Positions 23,376-33,640 of a DNA stretch of 64,000 bases are shown piece after piece. The DNA lies in assembly GCA_037013685.1 (NCBI GenBank), contig CM072885.1:63405785-63469784 (forward strand), written 5' to 3'. This DNA is from Acridotheres tristis. Taxonomy: Eukaryota; Chordata; Aves; Passeriformes; Sturnidae. Each line of letters opens with the position of its first letter. Position 1 is the stretch's first letter. Position numbers and translations under genes: made by a program. The notes under the pieces were generated by a model, which had not been told where the DNA came from, made no database searches, and saw only the letters and a program-made list of their open reading frames with translations.

Positions 23376-24491
23376 ATGGGTGCTAAATTGTCGGTGCAGC
23401 AGAGAGAGATTTACAACCAAGTTGTGGGTACCCTGGTGGGAGGGAAGAAAAATTTTTCTAAGGGAAGTTTAAAAAAGTTCGTTAGATGGCTTACTTTGAA
23501 TTTTCCTGAAGTGTCCCCTCAAAGTGTAAAAACTGTCCCCTTTTGGGATGCGGTGGGCTTGAGGTTATCAGAGTTAGGGGCCCAGGGGGACTATTCAGTT
23601 GGAAAATTCATTGTGTTGTTTTTTACAATTCGGTCTGTTCTAAAAGAGAATAAGGGAGTGGACAGTAAGCCAAAGCGAACCTCCCCAGTTTACCCTGTCT
23701 CTCCTTTCCCTTTTCCCGACCCCTCAATCCCTATACCGGGGGATCTGGGCGGGGCAGCCCGGCAACGATCGCAGGCGAGCCTGGCCAGGGAAACCAGCCA
23801 CTGCTCGCCTGGCCTCCCGCAGGCTCCCCAGTTCCCTAGCCCTGGCAGCAAGGGCCCTGCTGCCAGGGATCCTTTCCTAAATCCCTCTGCCCGGAAAGCT
23901 TTTTCCCCAGTTTCCCCAGTTATTACCCCAGTTCCATCTCCGGTTTTCACCCCTATCCTCGCACCTGCTCCTACTCCGGGACCCACCCTTGCATGTTACC
24001 CTGAGCCACGAAATGGCGCCCCTATCCCTGGAGCACAAGAGGGCATCGACCATGTGGCGTGGTCGTCCCCTTGTGCTCCTCCTCCTGGCCCGTCCCTTTC
24101 TTCTCCCTCGGATCCTCCCCTTGATCCTTATCCCAGTCCATTCCCTTCCCCAGTTACCACCCTCTGTCCTTTCCCCATGTCAGAGTCCACCCAATTATGT
24201 CATTCAGCTCCGCCCCCAGCAGGCCCCTCCTGTTGTGATCCTGAAGGAGGGTCATCTCGGGAGGAACAAAAAAGAGCGGAGCTCAGTGCTGCCTCGTGTG
24301 AAAATGAGGCAGGCTGTCAGGGGGACTCGGGGGAGGACGTTTACTGGAGGCGACAGAGGATCCAAGAATGGGATCCACATCCCCCCTTGGGCTTGGCTCT
24401 GGCTGACAGCATACACAGGTCTCAGCCGGGGCCAATCCTAAAGGACGTAAAGGTCGCCTCCTTGCGTCGTCGAAGACGCTCCTCCGTTTGA
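23376..24491 (+). CDS. gag: Truncated ERVK-type Gag: matrix-like domain plus proline-rich region (371 aa)
   Basis: The protein would form or mimic the membrane-binding part of a retroviral Gag. The start has good context (A at -3, G at +4) and gives MGAKLS, a likely N-myristoylation signal. Residues 1 to about 95 look like a matrix domain: basic residues at about 23-35 (GGKKNFSKGSLKKFVRW), then a Trp/Phe-rich helical part with PFWDAVG. Residues of about 100-290 are very rich in proline and serine, as in the spacer between matrix and capsid in betaretroviruses. The C-terminus is acidic and polar, then ends in an RRRRRSS tail before TGA. There is no major homology region and no CCHC knuckle, so capsid and nucleocapsid are absent. 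A complete Gag of this class is usually well over 500 residues. There is no internal stop across 371 codons. The matrix assignment rests on motif, position and context. Confidence 0.82.
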   Translation: MGAKLSVQQREIYNQVVGTLVGGKKNFSKGSLKKFVRWLTLNFPEVSPQSVKTVPFWDAVGLRLSELGAQGDYSVGKFIVLFFTIRSVLKENKGVDSKPKRTSPVYPVSPFPFPDPSIPIPGDLGGAARQRSQASLARETSHCSPGLPQAPQFPSPGSKGPAARDPFLNPSARKAFSPVSPVITPVPSPVFTPILAPAPTPGPTLACYPEPRNGAPIPGAQEGIDHVAWSSPCAPPPGPSLSSPSDPPLDPYPSPFPSPVTTLCPFPMSESTQLCHSAPPPAGPSCCDPEGGSSREEQKRAELSAASCENEAGCQGDSGEDVYWRRQRIQEWDPHPPLGLALADSIHRSQPGPILKDVKVASLRRRRRSSV

Positions 24492-24583
24492 CATCAACAG
24501 TCCTCGGGTGGCTCAGACACCCCCCTTTTCAGAGTCCTTTCCTGAACCCTTTTTCCCCAATTCCCTAAAGTGTTATGTGAATT

Positions 24584-24603
24584 ATGTTGCCTTTTTCTTT
24601 TAG
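24584..24603 (+). promoter_or_regulatory. Splice acceptor between gag and the 3' frame
   Basis: A pyrimidine stretch, CCTTTTTCTTTTAG, ends at 24603, directly after a region with ATTATG-like branch-point candidates. The TAG of the acceptor is itself a stop in the downstream frame, so that frame is open only from the exon's first base. A second acceptor-like site, CCCCTACCATTTCAG, ends at 24931. Confidence 0.65.
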
Positions 24604-24843
24604 AAGGATAACCTCCCCTTTCCTTCAAAATACCCTAAGCGCCCCTGGGGTTCCCCCTGCAAACCCTTCCCCATCCCCATGACCTCCTCGGGATGCTCCC
24701 TGTACTTGGAGCACCCTGTGGAGGATGCAACCCTGTCTCCGGTGGACCCTAAGGATATCTGTGGGCAGCACAAAAGTCGTCTTCACCATCACCGACATCA
24801 AGACACTCAGGCGAAGTCAGCAGAAGCAAATCTAAAACACTAA
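24604..24843 (+). CDS. Short 3' open frame beginning exactly at a splice acceptor (79 codons)
   Basis: From the acceptor the frame is open for 79 codons to TAA at 24841-24843. An internal ATG at 24679 would give 54 residues alone. The product starts proline- and lysine-rich and ends with a basic His/Arg-rich segment (HHHRH). I do not recognise it as envelope, protease or any accessory family. By position it matches where class II elements place env or a spliced accessory exon. It is in the same phase as the leader frame before the donor at 23172, so one splice would give a continuous message of 138 codons. Whether it is translated is unknown. Confidence 0.4.
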   Translation, partial: KDNLPFPSKYPKRPWGSPCKPFPIPMTSSGCSLYLEHPVEDATLSPVDPKDICGQHKSRLHHHRHQDTQAKSAEANLKH

Positions 24844-24991
24844 AGGACTTTATCGGGATGGTTCACTTCTATGTTTTGAACAGTTCTGTTAATGATGTCA
24901 GTTTTGTTTCCTATTTCCCCTACCATTTCAGTTTTTAAGATTACTTTCAAAGGTGTCTCCCCCACACTGGTACCATCAACTTAATCTTCTT
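24844..24991 (+). other. 3' untranslated part of the ERV
   Basis: AT-rich stretch between the last open frame and the polypurine tract. It contains the acceptor-like site ending at 24931 but no coding signal. Confidence 0.6.
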
Positions 24992-25009
24992 AAAAAGAAA
25001 AGGGGGAGA
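24992..25009 (+). promoter_or_regulatory. Polypurine tract
   Basis: AAAAAGAAAAGGGGGAGA lies directly against the TG of the 3' LTR. It is the expected plus-strand primer for reverse transcription, all purine and well preserved. Confidence 0.92.
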
Positions 25010-25666
25010 TGTTGTATTGCGTTATTTTATTGTTACTAGATGTTTTGTTCTATTGTTTGTACCCCCCCCGTTATAATTCAGTTACCCTAATTCCCGCCTT
25101 CCCTTGATCAATCAACCCAAGCCCCAACCCACCTTCCAGTACCTTCCCTGTCCCTCACTCTCGTCCCTGCCCCGAAGACTGTCAATCCCTCCTAGCCCCC
25201 CCCCATCCTTCTAGTATCTTCTGTATCAGTCATCCCCTTCTTAGCATATGATTTGATGTTACATGTATTTCCCCGCCTATGTTTCCCCCTATTCGTTGTA
25301 TGTATAACCAGCCCTGCCTTATGTTACACCCCAAACTGTAGCCATTGGTGCTGTATTGTACCCTCCCTTGGGGGAGGGCCCCTATTTAAGTTGCTGTGCA
25401 CCTGTGTTCCCTGCCTTCTGCGGTTCCCTTCCCCCGATCCCGGTTGTCCTCTCTCCCTCAATAAATCCCGCTTCCCCGGAACCTCAGAAGGACTCTGTCT
25501 CGATCCTTTGCTCCTCCCCGGACGCGTGTACGGCTGTGAGGGTTCAGAGCCCTACCCACACTCCGGGTTCCCCTGAATCCTGGAAGTGGGCCACTCTCGG
25601 CACTGGTCTCGCCTTCAGGAGCTAGCTGGGCGAGTCGGAGCGGGGTGGAGAAGGCGGGCCGTGTCA
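25010..25666 (+). repeat. 3' LTR of the ERVK-type element (657 bp)
   Basis: Same boundaries as the 5' LTR (TGTTGT to GTGTCA), with two substitutions and one 1-base length difference. The TATA-like box is at 25383-25389 and AATAAA at 25460-25465. It is the likely transcription terminator of the element and could act as a promoter for flanking DNA. Confidence 0.96.
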
Positions 25667-25672
25667 AATAAT
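25667..25672. repeat. Right target site duplication AATAAT
   Basis: Identical to 22293-22298. The following AATAAG makes the local context AAT-repetitive, but the 6-bp match at both exact LTR edges is clear. Confidence 0.88.
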
Positions 25673-28600
25673 AATAAGAAAAAAATGAGGACAGGTGAGC
25701 TCCAAATCACCCACTTTGTTTAGACAAGAGAAATACCACATATTCCTGCCAGGCTTGTCATTTAGATGGAGATTTATTATAATGAAGAAATTGAATCATG
25801 TCCTCTGATACTGGATTATAAGAAAGAGAAATTTGAAATTATGCTTACAAATGCCAAAAAACCACATTCCTCCAGAACGTGGTGAAAAAGCAGAGCAAGT
25901 ATGAGGCAGAAAAACCCACCAAAGAAACGTCTCTCAACCATGTCCATTAGCTGCTGAAATGTAGCCTTTTCCATTCCACATAGCGCTCTCAAATGTAAAA
26001 ATAACGAAGCAGTAGCACTGCGTGCTGGGCAGATAATGAAGTTTGGATCCTCCATATTAGATAAATATCTAATGTTCCTCTAATGATGTGTCCATTTTAC
26101 GCACAGCCAGGGCCTAAAAGCTCATGGACTTCCCACAAAGCACTTCATTTTTTCCAGACTCTGCCCAACTACCAGAAATGTAGGCTTTGCTTCATTTATT
26201 TGGCAACAAAGACAAAGAAGACACTCAGCTCAGGTGTTTTCTGTCAGCCTTCTCTTATGCAAACACACAGAAAGAACAGAGCACAGGTGATTTCAGGTGA
26301 GGTATGGTATATTCAAAGGCCACTTTCTCTCAGGTTTCAACTGTTTTTCTTTGCAAGCAGCGCCAAGCAGTTTGGCCAGAGAAGTAGGAACAAAAATATG
26401 TAGAGTAAAATCAGCAACCTGATTCAACACTTAAAATGTTGTCTGATATTGGGGTAGGGGAACACATTTAGAAATTGTCAGAGGGTTGGCCATGCCTGGC
26501 TCTAGTCTGGAAAGAGAGGGAGTGAGAAGGAATTATGCTCTCTGGATATTGTTTAGCATCTGGGATGGGTGTGAAAGGCCTGCTTGGCTTGGTTTGGTAT
26601 TTCTTGGAAATGTCTTCGTATGGATGGGAAAGAAAGAACCACTGGCATAGAAAACCCCTCTGGTTTAGAGACAGGGAGGTTGGCTGTCCTGCTTGAGGCC
26701 AGCAGGAGGGAAGAGCCCTTCAAAGAAAGGAGAAGTAGTGACTTTTCAAAAGGCACAATGCAACTACCAGATTTCTGATTTTCTTTATTCCTCCGCATCT
26801 TGCTGGGTATGACAAAGTCTCTCACCTTTCAACCTGGAAATCTCTCACCTTTAACCTGCAGAGGTTCTTCACTTGGTTTCAAGATTTGGCTCAGTTCTGA
26901 AAAACCTGCAAAACCCCCCTTGGTTTGGATGGTTCTGCTTTGCATTTTGGCATTCAAGCAGCAGCATTTCAGTCTGGCCCTGCCAGTCACACGCAGCACA
27001 ATGTAAAGTGACACCTTGCTTTGCCAGAAAGCTGCATGATTTTGATATTCCCTTCCTTCAATCTGGAAAGACAGTAGCTTGAGTGACTCCTTCTCTGGGA
27101 AAAGTATTCTGTGTGGGAAGGGAAGGTGGGAACAGTATTTTGATCCTGGAGATGAAACTTCTAGAACAGTTTTTAGAGGATTTGCTTTATCCTTGGGCAC
27201 AAACACTTTGCTGCTGTCAAGAACTGTGCAAGTTACAGAATGTGTCACATAGCTACATAAATCTTTTGTGCCTGCCCTTGGGTGACCCACTGAGAAGCCA
27301 CTAGTGAGATTCTTCAGGAAAAGCCCTTTAAACATGAGCTCCTTCTGCTTTTATGTAGAGCACCCTCATTCAGCCCCAAGTGGATGAGTTATCATAGCTT
27401 ATTTAGACCTATATTAGAAAGTCTTGGCATTTCTTCAGCTTTTTACCCCAATTTTCATTTCCTCAAGCAATCATTTAGCCCACAGACTTGGATGCTGCAG
27501 GGTTTCTAATTCATCCACTGTAAGGCACTCAACTCACATTCACATGAAAATCCCTTAGTAGATTCATGCCAGTACAAAAAAAATCCAAACCCCAGTGTTC
27601 CATGATGCACAATAGAATTAATGTGTTATTTTAAGTTAAGAAAAAGCCGATCCAGCCACACTTCTTGAAGATAAAATTACTGAGACTCTGAAAATTAATT
27701 TCCTGTTTAGCAGTGAAATAATTGAAAGAGTGAAATTGCTCATGAGATTAGAAGGCTGTCTGCAGGTTCTGTCTGTGAACCGACTTTCATGCAAAATGCC
27801 CTGCAGGGGTATTTTTTGTCACTTAGTTTCATACAAAAAGAGATGTAAAGCAATCACAGTGAAATGCACACTAAATAATAGAATGATTGGTATAATTGCC
27901 TGAAAGTGGATGGCTATCCTTAAATGATCACAACATTGCAAGCCTCTGAGGCAGAACATTTCTGTATTTGTACTTTGTGTGCAGAGCTTGGAAAATGTTT
28001 TTTTCAACACTTTCACTGTCATCATCCACCATCTGTCCACCATCTAGAGCCTTCCCAAAGGGCTGAGAGGCTCCAGGATACATGGGAATGATACCCTGCT
28101 TCTGCATTATTCTGTAGGGACAGAAACACCAGAGAAACAAGAAAAAAGTTATTGTTCTAGAAAGGAGACACACTTGGTTTTCAGAAATCTCTCAATTTCA
28201 AAACCTATTTGGACTTAGGGCCAATCTGTCTGGGATGGCTGCAGCATCCTTAGATGCATCTGTCTCTCTTGCCTCTCTAAAAACTACACTTTTCTGCATT
28301 TCTACTGTTATTTGTGCTGCTGCAGAGCATGAACCAGGTCTCATAAAGCACTGAGTGGTTGCCTAGAAGAAGAGCCAGGAAGCCAAGCCAGAATGAACAG
28401 GAAGCTCAGAAAGGAATCTGGATTTCATCTTTTACTTGCCAGATCTGATATTGGTGGGTTTTGGCATTTTTATACTCGCCACATCTCAGTATATGTACCA
28501 GAAATTTTCTTATATAATCAATGAAGAAAAACAGAAGCTTCTCCTCCAGTGGTAGTGCAGAACAGGATCCTAAACTTGAGTGTTTCTCTGCCCTGTGGAA

Positions 28601-31600
28601 GAAAATCTCTCTCTGTGCTGAGCATTTAGGAAGACTAAGCAATCCAAACCCCATCATACAAACACCTTTCTATCTCCTCTGGGTCCTGGATCCCTACTTG
28701 TGAAGTAGGAATTAATGTTCATTTTCCTCACAGAGAATAGACTAGGAGGTGCTCATATAAATTCATGGTAAGACCACTAAAATATGGCTGTATATTGGTA
28801 TATATATAAATATTTGTGCAATATATTGCTGTATATCTGCTTTTCAGCATCTAAAATGAATTCTTTGTTATTGTGTATAACAGGTATTAGGATATTACAG
28901 CCACTAAGTTTAGACATTTTTTGCTTTTCACAGGAAAAAATAATGAAGATTGAAATATTTTTCCTTGTATGGAGTCAGTTTAGAAGCAAAAAGAAAATGT
29001 AGAAGAAATAACATAACTGAGTCAGTTCAGGTTCCTAGAGTATACTTATTTCTCTGTGCAAAGCAGGAACGATAAGAATGGATAAAGGAGTTCATCCATA
29101 TTAACCAGAAAGCAGAGCTAACAGCAAATGGGAAAAAACAGATTATGCTCACCAGACTGAAGACAACCAAGAAGAAAATTCAGTGTTTTGTCATGGACTT
29201 CAAGGGGATTGAGCAAGGCTGCAGTTTGGTTATCTGTAAATAGCAGGGGTTGAGTGAAGGTGGTCCTGGTTTTTGCAGATTCAGAACAGGCAGTGCCAAG
29301 AATGGTCAAGAAATTAATGCAATATGTAGCAACGAGACATTTAATACACCTGGATGTGCACAGTCCCTTATTTTGTAGACAATCTGCGTAGCTGCAGCAC
29401 AGTGAAAATATCTTTAAGGATCTGCTGCTAGACTTTATTTAAAAGAGATCTTATAGATGATGTAAGTATTACTCCTGGTGTTCTTGCTAATATTTTCAGT
29501 CAGATCCTTTTCTAGTAGTAGGTGATGCTCCGACTTAGCCTGCTGAGGATCTAGTGACTCATGTGATAAAACACAATCTGAGATGACTTGTAAAGTCATT
29601 AATTTCTTAATGAGATCTATGCTAAAAAAGGGGACTAATGGTGATGCAAACACTACCTTGACTTTTGGCCACGCATTTTGTATTCATTCCTCATCTTCCT
29701 CAAATATGCCTCAATTCTCTTCCCTACCCTTGCCGAAAAATAAGATTATTCAGGTATTGCCCCTTTCAATGGCCTCCATAGAAATAGCTTATCTGCACAA
29801 TGAATTGCTTAGCCCGAGTGACAAGTTTTAGAGGCTGGGCAGAGCACCTTTCCCTTCATTTCTCCAGCACAATTCTTTTTATCAGCACCTTCCAGGCTCG
29901 CTTCACTCTCTGTTTGTGGGAGATAACAAATCCAGCAAATTTTTTTGAAGAATATTTTCTATTTAACAAACCATGGCTCTGTCTGTTGTTAACCTCCTGA
30001 GCAATGGGGGAGACAGGGTGACTTTCTAGGTGGTGAAATAGCCATTAAGCTGATAAATCAAACTTTTTTTTGACATTTCACATTTTCTTTTGTCAGCTGC
30101 CCAAGTTACTTTGAACTTGGACGTGGATTCTCTTACTGGCTGCCCACCACTCCCTAGCTCAGCCACAGGTAATGTGATATGCTCGAGGTAGTCTTGGCTC
30201 TTTCATGAAGGCAGCTCGTGGGATTTTGTGTGCTCCAAGAAAATTTTGGCGTTCAAAGCCTCAGTCTCTAATAGCCACCTTCAAAATCCTGAGGAAAAGT
30301 GAGGAAAACCTGTGGCTGGAATCACAACTCACAGAACTCAGTTTGTTTGTGGAAAGACTGTGAAATTCTTGTTGCAGAGGGATCCGACCACTATTTTCAT
30401 TTTCATATGCATATTCATTTATATGGACAAATAAAACAAGCCCACTCAGTTTATTCACACACAGTACTTGCCAGCTGATCTGTTGTTTTCTCCTCTGTTT
30501 TGAAGGCCTGCAAGGCTTCTTATCTGATCTCTAGGAACTGTCTGCCTCCAGAACCAGCTTCGCTCTTCATCTCCTGGGAGGTAGCACGTAATTCAAATCA
30601 GATTACAAGAAATAGTAGCAACTTGCACGAAAAAGGAAAAGTAGCCATTAATCACTGGCAGGAAGAAGAGAGAACATCCTTTGAAGACAATTTATGCTTT
30701 AACTCACAGATTGATGCACATTTTCTTTAGCTGTGATGTATTTGAGATGTGGAGCTTCAGCTGGAGTGTCACAGCTCTGTCACCTCCAGGCATCAGGGGC
30801 TGCAAGGGGGGAATCCTCTCAATTTATAGTTCAGGCAACTGCTGATGTGAAGCTGTCAAACATCACAACTGAAAAATGTCTGAAAGTTAATCAGTCTACC
30901 AAGTTTCTTCCTCCCTTCACACATTAACATCACACTAGATTAGCAAGTGTAGAGAAGAGTGGATAATTGATAATGAACAATTAGTCTAATTGTGTCTGCT
31001 CCTGTTATGAGCCGAGGATGAAGTGCTGAGACTGGATGTCTGAAATAATTTATATATTTCTAGTAAACAATTTTCCCATGTGAATGTCCTGTGAGTAATT
31101 CATTGTGAATTGTTGAGCTTTAGCTGTGGTGATGGTTGCTAAGTTATAGAAGTCACTGGGATTGTTTGTGTTTCTCTAATTAGATTATTTGTGAGTCCAG
31201 ACAAACATAGTGAATTTAAATTTTTAGAACTAAAAGCATCATGGCAGTGGAATAATAGCTGGAAATTACCTGAACATTTGAACTCAATATATTTGGTATT
31301 AAAGCAAAGCCACTTGAATAACTGGAAAATTAATACAGAAGACTCATACACATAATTATATTTACCTTTTTTTTCCAATGAGGAGGCTATTTAATGAAAA
31401 TGTTTTTATTCCTCCAGATTAACAGAACTTCTTTTAACATCTGCATTTAATTTCTCTGTTGCTCATGGAGGTCTATTCCATTAATTCACTGTTCACTTGT
31501 GGAGTTTTCCAAGGTCCCAGACAGTGACATAAAACCCTGTCTGAAATTAAATTTAAATTCTTACACCAATGTCACCAGTACTGTGATTTCATCCTTTGTT

Positions 31601-32444
31601 CAGAATGCCTTCATATCACAGAGGAATCATGTCTGGATCTAGGTTTAATGTTGCTACGCAAAATATTGGGATTTCTGAAAGTGAAAAGAGAAAAACAGAG
31701 TGAGTAAAGGCCAGTGGAAGAGTTCTTAGAGGTCCCCAAGTGTCCTGCAGTGCCAGTGTCAGGTGGCAATGATTGAATCACGCCTGGGTGGTGGCTCAAG
31801 CTGCTTGGAGATGTAATTTATCCCACTGAAAACTTCTGACTGTACATCTGAGCCTGTCTGCTGCTTTATCACCTTTGCCTCATGCATTTTGAGAAGACTG
31901 ACTTTCCTTCCCTTGGTATTTCTGGCTGCTATGTCAGCTGTGCCCTCAGATCATTGATAGTCATTTCATAATCATTTCCCTATGATGCTTCTTTTCTCCA
32001 CATTTGTAGGGATGATTAAGGCGCTTTCAGCATTTGGGCATCCTTCTGTGTAATGTGTCAAATCCATGGCAAGGAGACTTTTGCCCAAAGGGTTTTGTTG
32101 CACCCAAAACTTTGATGGTCAGTTATTTACCTGATCCATTAAGAGCAGATCACAAGAAAGGATCCAGCCCACAGATGTGCACTGGGCACCCGAGTAGATT
32201 TTTTTTACCCCACCTTTGTTGTTGCTGTTGTTGTAATTTGGTAATCAAACCAACCATTTTTTCTTATGTTACTGACATTTTGTAGCCATTTAGCATTTGT
32301 AAATCCCAACATTCTGGTAATAAAAGGCATCCATATGCTGAGAAAGAAATCAATATTTTTCCTTTGCTTTGGCCACAGCACTGTAGCAGTGGCATTTCTA
32401 AAAAGCTGTGGAAAGGTAAGAGGGAAAAGAATTCACAGGTCCTT
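25673..32444. other. AT-rich unannotatable DNA, 6.8 kb
   Basis: No gene, RNA or nameable repeat. The longest open frame, on the minus strand at about 26829-27335 (168 codons), has no recognisable domain and about the length expected by chance in a window this size. Simple AT-rich TATATAAATAT stretches occur near 28795-28815. Confidence 0.55.
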
Positions 32445-32665
32445 GCAGTTCATGGGGTGGTTTTCATTAATTATAACCCCAAGCTCTTCTCCCAGGGTTT
32501 CTCTGTCCAGGCCCCTCTGGATCCATCCCTTCCCTCCAGCCTGACTGCATCCCACAGCTTGGTGTCATCAGTGAACTTGTTGAGAGTGCCTTGATCCTGC
32601 TGTCCATGTCACCAACAAAAATGTTGAACGGTATCATGTGGATCTTGTCCCAGACCTCTCAGGTT
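32445..32665 (-). mobile_element. CR1 LINE internal fragment around the reverse transcriptase active site (minus strand)
   Basis: CCACAGCTTGGTGTCATCAG is the complement of the CR1 segment that encodes the active-site loop. Read on the minus strand it gives FTDDTKL where FADDTKL is usual, so the two aspartates persist. ATGTTGAACGG and CCTTCCCTCCAGCCTGACTG match the flanking blocks. Both 5' and 3' ends are missing. The 5' part (before 32495 on the plus strand) is a weaker match. Confidence 0.78.
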
Positions 32666-33482
32666 CATGTTCTGTCTTGGGGCATTAATTTCTCCTTCCT
32701 GGGTCAGCGTTGTGTGTCAGTGATGAGATCAGGTTCCAAACCTGCACACAGCCATTAGCTCACCACACAAAGTGTCACACAGGATGGATGAATTCAGTAA
32801 GATTTGAGCTCTGGTTTAACTCCACTCCTGATTAGGCCTACCAAGCCAAATCCCATATTAAACATAACCTTCAGGTGCATCTCTAAGGACTTTCTGTACC
32901 AGCTGTTAACTGTTTGAGCTTATGGTTTTACAAATCCAGCAGATAATTCAAGCCACCAGGAGCTTCAGGAATCCATTGTAACAGGAGCAGTTAGAAAGTC
33001 AGAAAGTGAATGTTGCTTTTCAGAGATAATTAAAACTTTTCAGTGCCCTTCATAAAATATTCAGGGGAGTCTAACTGAGACTGAGAGATTTAAATTAAAA
33101 CGCATTGCACACATTTAAGTGGTTACCACCTGTGACCCGGCTGCCTGCCTCACTGATGTAATGGTGGTTTGGGGAATGCTGTTCCCTGGGGTTGCTCTGT
33201 AATTGGCCCCTGCACCTTGTCCTGAGCATGTTTCCAGCACGGTTTGGACAGATGCAGACCCCCCTTAACCAAGTTTGTGTTGATGCTGTTTGTAAGAAAT
33301 CTTGTATTATGGCACAGGGGCAGAAGGTTGGCCCTGCTGCTGTGCTGCCCAGATTCCCCATGGGTGGTGACTGAGAGGGACCAGGGCTGCAGGAAGGACA
33401 GTGCACTTGTTGTCACTCCCATCAGTTACTGAAGCCTCTTGTACAAAATCACAAAGGCACTTTTAAATAAATTCCTGCAATC
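32666..33482. other. Unannotatable DNA, moderately GC-rich at 33120-33420
   Basis: A GC-richer patch at 33120-33420 has overlapping short open frames on both strands and no recognised motif. It may be an old repeat, but I cannot name it. Confidence 0.45.
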
Positions 33483-33640
33483 CTAGAATCACAGGCTGAT
33501 TTGGATTGGGAGGGACCTTAAAGGCCATCCAATCCCACTGCCATGGGCAGGGACACCTTCCACTATCCCAGGTTGCTCCAAGCCCCATCCAACCTGACTT
33601 TGAGCCATTCCAGGGATGGATGCTTTTTCTGCACAGCAAG
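33483..33640 (-). mobile_element. CR1 LINE 3' end fragment (minus strand)
   Basis: TAGAATCACAGGCTGATTTGG, then CATGGGCAGGGACACCTTCC and CCAGGTTGCTCCAAGCCCC, is the complement of a CR1 3' end. It is of the same type as the copy at 10790 and is 5'-truncated. Confidence 0.9.

Larger units (their letters stand above)
22299..25666 (+). mobile_element. Complete but non-autonomous ERVK-type endogenous retrovirus (3,368 bp)
   Basis: Both LTRs begin TG and end CA. They are flanked by perfect 6-bp duplications and enclose a Lys-tRNA-type primer binding site, a leader, a truncated gag, a short 3' frame and a polypurine tract. These are known hallmarks of class II ERVs. The internal part is only about 2,050 bp. 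I see no capsid homology region, nucleocapsid zinc knuckle, protease, reverse transcriptase, integrase or recognisable envelope. All cis-acting parts needed for transcription, reverse transcription and integration are present, so copying must have relied on enzymes from another element. The near-identity of the LTRs indicates a recent insertion. The class call is firm, but the exact family name needs a repeat library. Confidence 0.93.

Noticed and set aside
23989..24441. 150-codon +1 frame overlapping gag
   Set aside because: It lies inside the proline-rich coding region, where C-rich codons remove stops from the other frame. The Leu-rich start is what shifted proline codons produce. No motif of protease or any other protein is visible.
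26829..27335. 168-codon minus-strand open frame
   Set aside because: About one frame of this length is expected by chance in 64 kb of six-frame vertebrate DNA. It has no recognisable domain, no exon boundaries and no neighbouring coding signal.
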